From Desulfobulbus oralis (lineage in GTDB: Bacteria > Desulfobacterota > Desulfobulbia > Desulfobulbales > Desulfobulbaceae), in contig NZ_CP021255.1 in NCBI RefSeq assembly GCF_002952055.1, positions 1-64,000 of the forward strand: a stretch of 64,000 nt of DNA. The letters are read 5' to 3'. Each line of letters starts with the position of its first letter. Positions within the stretch are counted from its first letter, which is position 1. Below, piece by piece: positions 1-8,796 of the stretch. A program made the position numbers and the translations under genes. The notes beneath the pieces were generated by a model. The model was not told where the DNA came from, did no database searches, and saw only the letters and a program-made list of their open reading frames with translations.

Positions 1-103
1 GAAGACGAAAAAGCGGCGGACCGGATGTAAAATCGGGCAAAATAACCGATTGCCCCCTATCCGGCAAGGAAAGTGTTGCGCCCGGCGCCCGGCAAAGTCG
101 GGA

Positions 104-1423
104 TCAGCGGCGTTTTTCCAGATCCTTGGAGAGCAGGTCCACCTGCTCGCGCACCGCGGTATTCTGCGCCATTTTCTGGGTAATGGTCCTGATGGCGTGC
201 AGGACCGTGGAGTGGTCGCGCCGGTAGAGGGCGCCGATCTCGGCAAGCGAATGGCCGGTAAACTTGCGGGTCAGGTAAATAGCCACCTGCCTGGGAAACA
301 CAATACTGCGTTTACGGGAACGGGAGCACAGATCCTCCCGGCCCACCCTGAAGCGGGAGCTGATGTGCTGGCAGATGGCCTCGGCCGTCAACTGGGCCGG
401 CATGCACGCGAAACCGTCCAGAACCTCCCGGATCATGGCCAGATCCGGCGGGCTGCCGCGCAGCCGGCACCGTGCCCTCACATTCATGACAGCGCTTTCC
501 ATGCGGCGGATATCGCCGGTGAGCTGCTCGGCCATGTACTCGACCAGCTCGCCGGCCACCGCCATGTTCTGGGCGGCCAGCTTGTGCTGGATGATGCGCA
601 CCCGGGTTTCAAAGGCAGGCGCCTGAATGCTCGCCAACAGGCCCGAAGTCATGCGGCTTTTGAAATCGGTGTCCAGGCCGCTGATCCTGTCCGGCGGCAG
701 GGAGGAGGTCAGGATGACCCGGCGGCCGCTCTTCAGAAGGCTGTCCAGCACCACGTTCAGCTCTTCCTGGGTTTTGTTCTTGCCGGTCAGGGTGTGCACG
801 TCTTCCAGCAGGAGCATGTCGCAGTCGTCCAGATAGCGTTCGGCGAAGCGATCCATGGTCCTGGTCCGCAGCCCCTGCACCATCTCGGCGCTGAACTGCT
901 GGGCCGTGAGATAGCGCAGACGGGTCGCGGGCGCGCTGCGCAGCACCTGATGCACCACGGCCTGAGTGAGGTGACTCTTGCCCAGTCCGGTTTCACTGCT
1001 CATGAACAGACAGCGGCCAAAGGTGTAATCGTTCAGGGCCAGGGCCTTGCAGGCCGACTGGGCCAGGATGTTGGATTCGCCGACCATGAACTGGTCGAAG
1101 GTAAAGGCCGGATGCAGGGAGCGGAGCCTGGCCTCGTGCCGGGGCAGGCCCGGCAGTCGCAGTTGCCGCTCGTCTGGGGCGGCAGGCGCGCCACTGCCCG
1201 CCACCCGCAGGGCAACCCGGCCCTGCCCGCCTGCGGCCAGATGTTTCTGCCGGATCAGTTCCAGATAGCGCTGTTCCACCCAGGCACAGAAAAAACGGTC
1301 CGGGCCGGCCAGCACCATGGCGTCGTTCTCATCCCCCTGGCAGACCAGGGGTTTAATCCAGAGCTCATACTCGCTGGCAGGCAGGGTCGAAGCCAGAGAG
1401 TTTCGGACAGCATCCCAAAGCAT
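104..1423 (-). CDS. dnaA: Chromosomal replication initiator protein DnaA (or DnaA paralogue)
   Basis: DnaA binds DnaA boxes and melts the replication origin. The 439-residue product has the family's usual length. An N-terminal domain I-like segment (WIKPL near residue 22) is followed by a short linker. The AAA+ module has a Walker A ETGLGKSHL (about 144-152) and a Walker B LLLEDVH. The C-terminal helix-turn-helix contains the DnaA signature core RRDHSTVLHAI. I start at the ATG at 1423, because residues upstream of it in the longer open frame do not look like domain I; the ribosome site is weak and a GTG 12 bases upstream is possible. The Walker B has E-D where D-D is usual. The gene follows two glycosyltransferase genes rather than dnaN/recF, so it may not mark the origin. 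Confidence 0.88.
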   Translation of the reverse strand: MLWDAVRNSLASTLPASEYELWIKPLVCQGDENDAMVLAGPDRFFCAWVEQRYLELIRQKHLAAGGQGRVALRVAGSGAPAAPDERQLRLPGLPRHEARLRSLHPAFTFDQFMVGESNILAQSACKALALNDYTFGRCLFMSSETGLGKSHLTQAVVHQVLRSAPATRLRYLTAQQFSAEMVQGLRTRTMDRFAERYLDDCDMLLLEDVHTLTGKNKTQEELNVVLDSLLKSGRRVILTSSLPPDRISGLDTDFKSRMTSGLLASIQAPAFETRVRIIQHKLAAQNMAVAGELVEYMAEQLTGDIRRMESAVMNVRARCRLRGSPPDLAMIREVLDGFACMPAQLTAEAICQHISSRFRVGREDLCSRSRKRSIVFPRQVAIYLTRKFTGHSLAEIGALYRRDHSTVLHAIRTITQKMAQNTAVREQVDLLSKDLEKRR

Positions 1424-1911
1424 GCAAAAAACCACGAGATAATGATTGGACAGGAATACGGCAAAAAAAACAATGCCTCCTGCCGGTCTCCGATCGGGGC
1501 CCGGCTGCAAGCATGGGCCAGGATATAGCAGAGAGCGGAGCAGCAGGCAAAAACGACTGCCGGCTGTTTGCAGCACAAAAACAAATGCCGGCAAGCGGCT
1601 CTCCTATCATCCTGCAAAGACGTCAATATTTTGCCGCCACCCTTTCAGTTTCCCGATTTTCCGTTCATCCGCAGCCAGACCTGAGAAGAAACGTGAGAAC
1701 GAGCGGATATCACGGCCAGCCGCAATTTTCCACAGTCCGGCTCAGGCAAAACGAGGTCTGCAGAACGCGATATTGCTCCACAAATCTCAAAAAACCTGCA
1801 TTTTTTACATTGGCGAAGCCGGGCTGCAGCTATCCCACCGTGTCTGCATGCTTTTCCAGACAGCGGCCGGCAAAAAAATTCCGGCAACAGCGCCGGCGCA
1901 CAAGCCGCCGC
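1424..1911. other. Gene-free region upstream of dnaA
   Basis: About 490 bases between the glycosyltransferase stop and the dnaA start hold no open frame that resembles a protein. One near-consensus DnaA box (TTTTCCACA, 1726-1734) and a few weaker look-alikes are present, with short A/T runs. This could be the dnaA promoter and an autoregulatory site. I do not see the clustered boxes and AT-rich unwinding element expected of an origin. Confidence 0.4.
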
Positions 1912-4173
1912 TCATGCCGGCCGGCCGCGAAACCAGGCCGTGAAATCGGCCTCGCTCACCCCGGAGCAGGCCAAAAGGTTCCGGTTGTACCAGGGGTCGC
2001 CCCTGTTCAGAAGTTTTTTCCAGCGCGCCTGCAGCAGCAGACGGTCCGCTTCCGCAGCGCTCAGCAGAGCTTCAGAAACGGCCACCGGCCCGCATTCCGC
2101 CACGGCCCAGGGCGTGTACACATGCCGCAAACCACGGTTGTGCAGGCGGAAGCAGAGGTCAAGCTGGGCAAAGGCCAGGGTCCGGAAGGCCGGATCATAG
2201 CCGCCGCCTGCCAAAAAGAGCCCGCGCCTCACCAGAAAGAGCTGCTCGGCCACGGCCCAGGCATACTGGGCGCAGTGAAAGCGGTTGTGCTGCACCGACA
2301 CGTCCCGGAGAAAGCTGGCATAGTAGAGGGGCGAGGCATTGCCCAGATCCGGCAGCGAGCCCCGATGCCGGTGCGGGCCGGCCGGCTGTTCCAGCCAACC
2401 GGCGCTCAGGCCCAGGGCCATGTCCTGGCCGTACTCCAGCAGTGCGGTCAGGCATTCCGGCCGCAGGCGCCGCACTTCGGCGCCGACAAAGAGCAGATAC
2501 CGGCCCTCCGCCCGCGCTGCCGCCCTGTTGCGCCACTCCACAGGGCTGTTGCCTCCAGCCGGCTCCAGCCACTCCAGATCCGGCCAGGAGTCCTGCAGGG
2601 CGGCCCGGCAGGCCTCCGGCAGGGCCTCATCCCCACAGACGCTCACCCTGCAGCACTCCGGCAGACGCCGCCGCGTCCTGTAGAAGAAGTGCAGCTCGGT
2701 GGCTTCGGCCCGGGCATCCAGATGTTCCCGCATCAGCGACGCTGCCAGGGCCCGGCGGCCGGCCTCGCCGGCATAGGCCTTCTGTTCGTGGTGGATGCTG
2801 GTGGAGCCGGCGTGGGCCCGCCAGTGATAGAGCACCCGGGGGATATGCCGGATTTTTTCGCTCCGCTCCGCGACCCTGAGCGCCAGGTCATAGTCCTGGG
2901 CGCCGTCACAGTCCGGATCCAGGCCGCCCAGCTCCTGAAAAAGCCGCCGCCGCAGCACAAAGAAGTGCATGAGGTGATTGTGCGTGCGCAAAAGCTCCCG
3001 GTTGAGCGCGCACTTGAAGAGCGTATCCAGGGGCCTGCTCTCCAGATTGATCAGGCGCTCGTCGCTGTAGAGCGCATCCGGCTCTTCCGCGTCGATCATG
3101 CGCGCCACCTGATACAGGGCATCGGGCGCCAGCTCGTCGTCATGATCCAGAAAGGCCAGCCACTCGCCCTCCGCCAGTTCGGCCGCCCGGTTGGTGGCTG
3201 CGGCAATGCCGCTGTTTTCCGGCATGGCCGCCACCCGGATGCGCGGATCCAGCCGGGCATACCCGGCCAGCAGCGGCGCTATATGGGCCTCGGTGCTGCC
3301 GTCGTCCACCAGACAGAGCTGCCAGTAGGGCCAGGGCTGCATCAGCACCGAATTTACGCAGCGCCAGAGCTGGTTTTCGCTGGTATTGTACACCGGGGTC
3401 AGAATACTGATGCAGGGCCGCTGCCTCCGGGCCAGCGCCGCCACCTCGGGGCAGGGATAGCGGCCCTCGTGCAGCCCCTGCCGCAGATAGTGCAATAGCG
3501 GATCGCCCGTCTGCCCGGCCGCCTGCATCTGCCTCCGGTAAAATTCTGGATCGAAGCAGGCATTGGGCCGGAAGCCGGCCCGCCGGCCCTCGTCCGCGTA
3601 GTGGAGCAGGGCGGCCAGCCGGGTGGCATCGGGTGTGAGGTACTGTTGCCGGTAAAAATCCGGGTCAAAGAGCGCGTTGGGCCGGCTCCCCTCCTCCGCC
3701 CCGTGGGCAAGGTAGTGCAGGAGCAGCAGCGTGGGCCAGGCCAGAGCCGCGCTGGGATTGGCTTTCCGGTAATAGTCCTGGTCAAAGAGGGGAAAGGGCT
3801 GCAGGGCCGGATCCCCTGCCCCTTCCAGATAGCGGGCCAGGGGCGTGATCCGGGAACCCGGCTCCGCTCCGGTTTGACGCAGCAACAGTCCGGTGTCGAA
3901 GAGCGGATGCGGCTCGCAGCCTGCGCGGCCGCCCTGGCGGATATAGTGCCAAAGCGGATTCTGCGGCTTTGCCGCGAGATAGCGCTTCCGGTACCAGTCG
4001 CCCAGAAAGAGCGGGTGCGGGTCGCGGCCCTCGCGCCAGCCGCGCAGCAGATAGTGCAGCAGCGGCAGGCAGCGCCACCAGCCCAGTTCCGGCGTGTTCC
4101 GGCGGTAAAAGCCGGGGTCGAAAAGACGGTAATCGGCGCCCAGAAGCAGGCGCGGCAACAGGTGCTTCAGCAT
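1912..4173 (-). CDS. GT2 glycosyltransferase with N-terminal FDxxYY-type repeats
   Basis: This is a 753-residue protein. The first ~240 residues are six imperfect repeats of 35-40 residues, each with an F-D-x-x-(F/Y)-Y core and a later L-L-H-Y-L-x-x-G-x-x-E-G-R element. A GT2 (GT-A fold) domain follows, with the start ISILTPVYN, the nucleotide-sugar motif VDDGS and the metal-binding stretch FLDHDDE. GT2 enzymes transfer sugars from nucleotide donors to cell-surface polysaccharide or protein acceptors; the acceptor here is unknown. The last ~200 residues look like a weaker second GT2-like region. It lies downstream of a larger relative on the same strand, 174 bases apart, so the two probably act together. 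There is no clear ribosome site at the ATG chosen. Confidence 0.8.
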   Translation of the reverse strand: MLKHLLPRLLLGADYRLFDPGFYRRNTPELGWWRCLPLLHYLLRGWREGRDPHPLFLGDWYRKRYLAAKPQNPLWHYIRQGGRAGCEPHPLFDTGLLLRQTGAEPGSRITPLARYLEGAGDPALQPFPLFDQDYYRKANPSAALAWPTLLLLHYLAHGAEEGSRPNALFDPDFYRQQYLTPDATRLAALLHYADEGRRAGFRPNACFDPEFYRRQMQAAGQTGDPLLHYLRQGLHEGRYPCPEVAALARRQRPCISILTPVYNTSENQLWRCVNSVLMQPWPYWQLCLVDDGSTEAHIAPLLAGYARLDPRIRVAAMPENSGIAAATNRAAELAEGEWLAFLDHDDELAPDALYQVARMIDAEEPDALYSDERLINLESRPLDTLFKCALNRELLRTHNHLMHFFVLRRRLFQELGGLDPDCDGAQDYDLALRVAERSEKIRHIPRVLYHWRAHAGSTSIHHEQKAYAGEAGRRALAASLMREHLDARAEATELHFFYRTRRRLPECCRVSVCGDEALPEACRAALQDSWPDLEWLEPAGGNSPVEWRNRAAARAEGRYLLFVGAEVRRLRPECLTALLEYGQDMALGLSAGWLEQPAGPHRHRGSLPDLGNASPLYYASFLRDVSVQHNRFHCAQYAWAVAEQLFLVRRGLFLAGGGYDPAFRTLAFAQLDLCFRLHNRGLRHVYTPWAVAECGPVAVSEALLSAAEADRLLLQARWKKLLNRGDPWYNRNLLACSGVSEADFTAWFRGRPA

Positions 4174-4347
4174 GGCTGCACCGGAAAAAGGTCAGGCCCC
4201 CCGCCGGCGGGCGGCCTCGGGTCGTGAAATGGCATTGCGGGCATGGCTTGCACTTTCTGATGGTCCTCCTGCTGGCCACTCGGCTCGGTCGGCGTCCGCA
4301 GGCAGCGGGTGTCGATGCCTGGCGTTGCGGCGAAAACTGCCGCGGCT

Positions 4348-7300
4348 TCAGAAAAAGCGGATTCTGCAGGCAGGCAGCGCTTCGGCCAGACGCACGCTGT
4401 CCAGGCAGGAGAGCAGGTCCTCAGGTGCAGAGTCTGCGGCCAGAACCCGGCTGCATCCGGCCAGACTCAGGCCGTAGAGCCGCTCCAGCCCGGCCACGAT
4501 GGCGGCATCCGGCATGCTCAGCGCCGCGGCGTGCACCAGCGACTGAAAGAGCCTGTTGTCCCGCTCCGGTTCCGGGGCCCCGGCAAAGGCCTCCAGCCCG
4601 GTCACGTCCATTACATAGGGCAGGCAGCGCATCAGGCTGCGTTCAAACCACATGAGCCCGGATGGGGGGGCGGCGAGCCACAGGGCGTCGAACCAGCCGT
4701 CAGCCTCTGGCGACACCTCGAAAAAGGCGGAGCCATGGGCTGCGGCATACGACTGAATCAGCCCCTGCCGGAGCAGCGCGCGGGCAAAGGCGAGGGGCCT
4801 GGAGTCCGGCCCCTTTTCGGGCAGCGCCAGCAGCAGCCTGAGGCCGGAACTTTTGGGGGCGACATAGCCGGCTGCAAAGGGACTGGGCCAGTGGCGCGTG
4901 TTCAAAAGCGTCCTGGGCTGCATGGACCGGTCGTAATCCACCTTGGACAGGGTCAGGTTCGGGTTGTAGGCCGGATCATGGTACCAGGCATTGGGCCAGC
5001 GTTTTTTCAGCAGCGACATCTCGTTCCAGAAACGGGCCTTTTTCTCCGGCGTACTGTCCGCGCCGCGGGAACGGGATTCGTGATGAAAGAGCATGGCTCT
5101 GGGCGTCCACAGGTTGCGCAGGCCCCGGGCGCGCAGTTTCAGGCAGAAATCGATGTCGTTGTAGCCCACCGGCAACGCGGCTTCGTCCAGCCCGCCCACC
5201 GCCTCGTAGACGGCCTTGCGCACCGCAAGACAGGCCCCGGTGACAGCGGAATAGCCGCGCAGCAGGAGCGCCAGATTGCAGTAGCCCTGCGCATCTTCCG
5301 GGAAATCCGCATAGGCGTGGGCCGCGCAGCCGGACATGCCCAGCAGCACGCCCGCATGCTGCAGGTGGCGGTTTGAGTACAGCAGCTTGGCGCCGACCGC
5401 GCCCACCTGCGGCAGGAGCGCCAGACTGGTCAGTTCGTGCAGCCAGTCGGGAGCGATGACCTCGGTGTCGTTGTTGAGGAGCACCACCACCTCCCCTCTG
5501 GCCGCGGCCACGGCCCGGTTGTTCAGGCGGGAATAGTTGAAGGCCCCCTTGTCGACAAGCAGCCGGACCCGGCCCTGCCGCTCCAGCTCGGAAAAGTACG
5601 CCACAGCCGCCGGATCGTCCGAGCCGTTGTCCACCAGCACAATCTCAAAGGCCGGGTAGCCGGTCTTTTCATAAATGCTGTCCACGCAGCCGCGCACCAG
5701 CTCCGCGCCGTTTCTCGTGGGAATCAGGATGGAAACCAGGGGCGCTTCGGCCATGGGCTGAAACAGCAACTGCTGCACCGAACCCATGGCCGGGTCGGTG
5801 CTCGCCCTGGCCGGAACGCCCATCCGGGCCAGATGCCCGCTCACCGCCTTCTGCGCCGCAAGGCGGGCATAGGGCTTTTCGGCAACGCTCGCGGCCGTGC
5901 TGCCCGCGCTCATGCGCCAGTGGTACAGGACCCGCGGGACATGCACGATCTGCGCCGCGCTCAGGTGCTCCACCGCCCGGGCTGCCAGATCATAGTCCTG
6001 CGAACCCTCATAGCCCGTGCGGAAGCCGCCGATGGCCGTCAGAAGCGCCCGGTGGTACACGCCCAGATGGGTTATCAGGTTGTGGCCGCAGAAGAGCCAG
6101 GGATCCCAGTCGCACTTGAAATACGGCTTGGTGCGCAGGCCCTGGCTGTCGATCTTGTCCTCGTCGGAGTAGACTATGCCCGCATCCGGCTGCCGGTTCA
6201 GCGCGGCCACCACCCAGAAGAGGGCGTCCTCGCTCAGCTCGTCGTCATGATCCAGAAGGGCCACGAATTCGCCGCCGGCCAGGGCCAGCGCCGAATTGGA
6301 GGCCCTGGAGATATGGCCGTTTTCCGGCCGGAACAGCACCCTGATCCGGCTGTCTTCCTGCTGGTAGCGGCGCAGGATGCCGGCGATTTCCGGCCTGGTC
6401 GAGGCGTCGTCGGCTATGCAGAGTTCCCAGTGCGGATAGAGCTGGGCCTGCACCGATCCGATGGCGGCCTCGAGAAAGGCCGGCTCCGGGTTGTAAACCG
6501 GCATGACCACGGAAATCAGCGGCTTGAGGGCAAAGTCTCCGATATGCCGCCGCATGAGCGCCCGGTCTTCTTCCTGCAGGCCGAAAAAGAGGTCGCTCCA
6601 GGCCACATAGCGGTTGCCCCGCCGGCCCTTTTCCCTGGGATCAAAGGGTGCCATGCCCGCCTGCTGCCCCAGCCGCAGGAAGTGCAGCAGCGGCGGCATG
6701 CCCGACCGGGCCGCGTCCGGGCACTGACGCAGGTACCAGGCGCTGTCGAAATAGGGGCCTGCCTCCCGGCCCTGGGCGGCGCCAATGCGCAGGTAGTGCA
6801 CGAGCGGATTCATGGCCAGAGCCGCCACGTCGGCATAGCGCCACAGATACCAGTCCGTACTGAACCAGGGGCCGGGATCACGGCGTTCCTGCACCCCGAA
6901 AATCCAGTAGTGCAGGACCGGATCCAGCCCGTTTCTGGCGATTTCCGGGTACTGGCGCAGGTACCAGGCCTTGTCGAAATAGGGATTGGGATTGACCTCC
7001 GGATCATCCACATGCTGCAGGTAGTGGGCCAGGGGCAGCAGGCCGCCGGCCACGGCCTCCGGCCAGGTGCCCGCGTACCAGGCGGAATCGAAGAGCGGGC
7101 CGGGATCGCAGTGCTCCTCTGCCCCGTACTCCAGGTAGTGCTGAAAGGGATGCAGCCCCATCCGGGCGGCCTGCGGATAGGCCTGGGCATACCACGTGCT
7201 GTCAAAGTGGGCGCTGGGCTGGGGGCCGTGGGCCAGAAAATGGGCCAGCGGCTCCAAATCGTTTGCCCGCTGATGGGTACGCCGGTACCAGGCCGGGTCG

Positions 7301-7821
7301 AAGTAGGGGTTGGGCCAGCAGCCGGCGGCTGCGCCCTCGTGCATGTAGTGCCAAAGCGGGTGCTGGTCTTCCGGCAGTTCCGGATGCTGCTCCAGATACC
7401 AGCCGGTGAAAAAATAGGGATTGGGCTGGTAACGCGCCTCCCGCCCGTGCAGCAGATAGTGGAGCAGCGGGTTCATGCCGCTCCGCCGCACTTCAGGGTA
7501 GCTGGCCAGATACCAGGAGCTGAAAAAATACGGATTCGGGTTGCGGCCTTCCCGGATGCCCCTGCTGCAGTAGTGCCAGAGCGGGTCCAGGCCCGAGGCC
7601 GCCAGTTCCGGATCCGCCTGCAGATAGAAGTGCCGATCAAAAAGCGGGGTGTGGGCCAGGGCCGCTTTGAGCCGGCGGTAGGCCGTCCGCTGCCGGAAGG
7701 AGCAGCGGCCTGCCATGCGGGCCAGGAGCGACTGCCCGCCCCTGCCCGGCCGGGCGGAGTCCGGAGGCTCCTGCCAGGAGACCGCGCCCATGCGCTGGGA
7801 ATACAGTGGGGGCTGCTGCAT
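4348..7821 (-). CDS. Giant multidomain GT2 glycosyltransferase with nine N-terminal repeats
   Basis: The 1157-residue product begins with nine tandem repeats (about residues 60-395) sharing F-(D/F)-x-x-W-Y ... P-L-x-H-Y-L-x-x-G and P-N-P-Y/G-P elements. Two complete GT2 domains follow. The first has ISVVMPVYNPEP, IADDAST and LLDHDDE; the second has VSILIPTRNG, LVDNGSDD and LLNNDTEV, with a C-terminal GYNDIDFC acceptor motif. The last ~170 residues resemble the N-terminal half of a GT-B fold (YVMDVTG and a downstream R-D-N-x-L-F-Q helix), apparently without its donor-binding half. A good ribosome site (GAGG, 9 bases upstream of the ATG) lies over the larE stop, so it is probably co-transcribed with larC-larE. 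It is likely a surface glycan or glycoprotein assembly enzyme; the substrate is unknown. Confidence 0.82.
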   Translation of the reverse strand: MQQPPLYSQRMGAVSWQEPPDSARPGRGGQSLLARMAGRCSFRQRTAYRRLKAALAHTPLFDRHFYLQADPELAASGLDPLWHYCSRGIREGRNPNPYFFSSWYLASYPEVRRSGMNPLLHYLLHGREARYQPNPYFFTGWYLEQHPELPEDQHPLWHYMHEGAAAGCWPNPYFDPAWYRRTHQRANDLEPLAHFLAHGPQPSAHFDSTWYAQAYPQAARMGLHPFQHYLEYGAEEHCDPGPLFDSAWYAGTWPEAVAGGLLPLAHYLQHVDDPEVNPNPYFDKAWYLRQYPEIARNGLDPVLHYWIFGVQERRDPGPWFSTDWYLWRYADVAALAMNPLVHYLRIGAAQGREAGPYFDSAWYLRQCPDAARSGMPPLLHFLRLGQQAGMAPFDPREKGRRGNRYVAWSDLFFGLQEEDRALMRRHIGDFALKPLISVVMPVYNPEPAFLEAAIGSVQAQLYPHWELCIADDASTRPEIAGILRRYQQEDSRIRVLFRPENGHISRASNSALALAGGEFVALLDHDDELSEDALFWVVAALNRQPDAGIVYSDEDKIDSQGLRTKPYFKCDWDPWLFCGHNLITHLGVYHRALLTAIGGFRTGYEGSQDYDLAARAVEHLSAAQIVHVPRVLYHWRMSAGSTAASVAEKPYARLAAQKAVSGHLARMGVPARASTDPAMGSVQQLLFQPMAEAPLVSILIPTRNGAELVRGCVDSIYEKTGYPAFEIVLVDNGSDDPAAVAYFSELERQGRVRLLVDKGAFNYSRLNNRAVAAARGEVVVLLNNDTEVIAPDWLHELTSLALLPQVGAVGAKLLYSNRHLQHAGVLLGMSGCAAHAYADFPEDAQGYCNLALLLRGYSAVTGACLAVRKAVYEAVGGLDEAALPVGYNDIDFCLKLRARGLRNLWTPRAMLFHHESRSRGADSTPEKKARFWNEMSLLKKRWPNAWYHDPAYNPNLTLSKVDYDRSMQPRTLLNTRHWPSPFAAGYVAPKSSGLRLLLALPEKGPDSRPLAFARALLRQGLIQSYAAAHGSAFFEVSPEADGWFDALWLAAPPSGLMWFERSLMRCLPYVMDVTGLEAFAGAPEPERDNRLFQSLVHAAALSMPDAAIVAGLERLYGLSLAGCSRVLAADSAPEDLLSCLDSVRLAEALPACRIRFF

Positions 7822-7830
7822 GCAAAGACC

Positions 7831-8796
7831 TCATGATCGGAAGAAGAGCGCATTGCAGCGCTGAAAAAGCCAATGGCCATGCCACAAAAAAAACCGGCGC
7901 GCGCGGCCCGGGCAGCGGCCGGGGATGCCCGGAGGGAGCGCCGGTGGAACAGCTAGGCCCCTTGCCGTGGGCCCCCCGGCAGAAAGGCCTGCCGGCAGAC
8001 TGCAGCGCCCCGGCTGGTCAAGGGCCAGATCCAGCGTCACGTACCGGTAGCCCAGGCTGCGCAGGCGGGTCACGACCACTGTCCGCAGCTCGGCCTCCAG
8101 CAGGCGGGGCAGGTCCTCCGGCGGCACTTCGATGCGGGCCAGCTCGCCGTGGCTTCTGAGGCGCAGTTGCAGAAAGCCCAGGCTGCGCAGCAGGCCTTCG
8201 CCGGCATCGATGCGGCGGAGCGCCGCTTCGGTGACGGTCGCGCCGTGGGGCAGCCGGGTGAGCAGGCATGAGCCGGATGGCCGGTTCCAGACTGCCAGAC
8301 CCTGGGCCCGCGCGAGCCGGCGAATCTCCGCCTTGACGAGCCCTGCCGCCAGCAGCGGACTCTGCACCCCCAGTTCCTGCACCGCCCGAAAGCCGGGGCG
8401 AAGCTCCAGGAGGTCGTCCGCATTGCTGCCCTCCAGCAGCGTCGCAAGCCCCTCCGCCCTGGCGATGGACAGCAGCTCGCCGAACAGCGCCCGCTTGCAG
8501 AGATAACAGCGCTCCGGCGGATTGGCCAGGATGGCATCCGGAATGGGGCGCTCCAGCAGGAGATGGCGGGTGCCGAGCGCTGCGGCAAGGCTTTTGGCTG
8601 CGGCCACATCGTCCGCCGGCGTGTAGGGCGTGACCAGGGTCACGGCCAAAAGCCGGTCGCCCAGGGCCTCACGGGCCGCGGCGAGCAGGAGCGCGCTGTC
8701 CACGCCGCCGGAAAAGGCCAGCACCGCGCCTTGCAGGCCACGCAGCCAGGACAGCAGATCTGCGTAGCGCCCTGCGGTCTCCGGGGAGGGCCTCAT
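7831..8796 (-). CDS. larE: ATP-dependent sacrificial sulfur transferase LarE
   Basis: LarE adenylates its substrate and donates a cysteine sulfur to build the nickel-pincer nucleotide cofactor of lactate racemase-type enzymes. The PP-loop SGGVDS is at residues 29-34, CYLCK at 97-101, and a cysteine in the P-S-G-S-C context at 177, matching the sulfur-donating cysteine of the single-cysteine type. The true start is the ATG at 8796, which overlaps the larC stop (ATGA); the longer open frame upstream is antisense noise inside larC. Homologues end shortly after the V-T-L-D-L strand (about 253-257). Here the frame runs on for ~60 Gly/Pro/Arg-rich residues that I do not recognise, so the C-terminus may be frameshifted or extended. 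Confidence 0.88.
   Translation of the reverse strand: MRPSPETAGRYADLLSWLRGLQGAVLAFSGGVDSALLLAAAREALGDRLLAVTLVTPYTPADDVAAAKSLAAALGTRHLLLERPIPDAILANPPERCYLCKRALFGELLSIARAEGLATLLEGSNADDLLELRPGFRAVQELGVQSPLLAAGLVKAEIRRLARAQGLAVWNRPSGSCLLTRLPHGATVTEAALRRIDAGEGLLRSLGFLQLRLRSHGELARIEVPPEDLPRLLEAELRTVVVTRLRSLGYRYVTLDLALDQPGRCSLPAGLSAGGPTARGLAVPPALPPGIPGRCPGRARRFFLWHGHWLFQRCNALFFRS

Noticed and set aside
1424-1911. Replication origin beside dnaA
   Set aside because: Only one near-consensus DnaA box and no AT-rich unwinding region; the usual dnaN/recF neighbours are missing.
5437-7836. 799-codon open frame on the plus strand
   Set aside because: It lies antisense to the giant glycosyltransferase, whose domains and repeats are clear. 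High GC leaves long spurious antisense frames.
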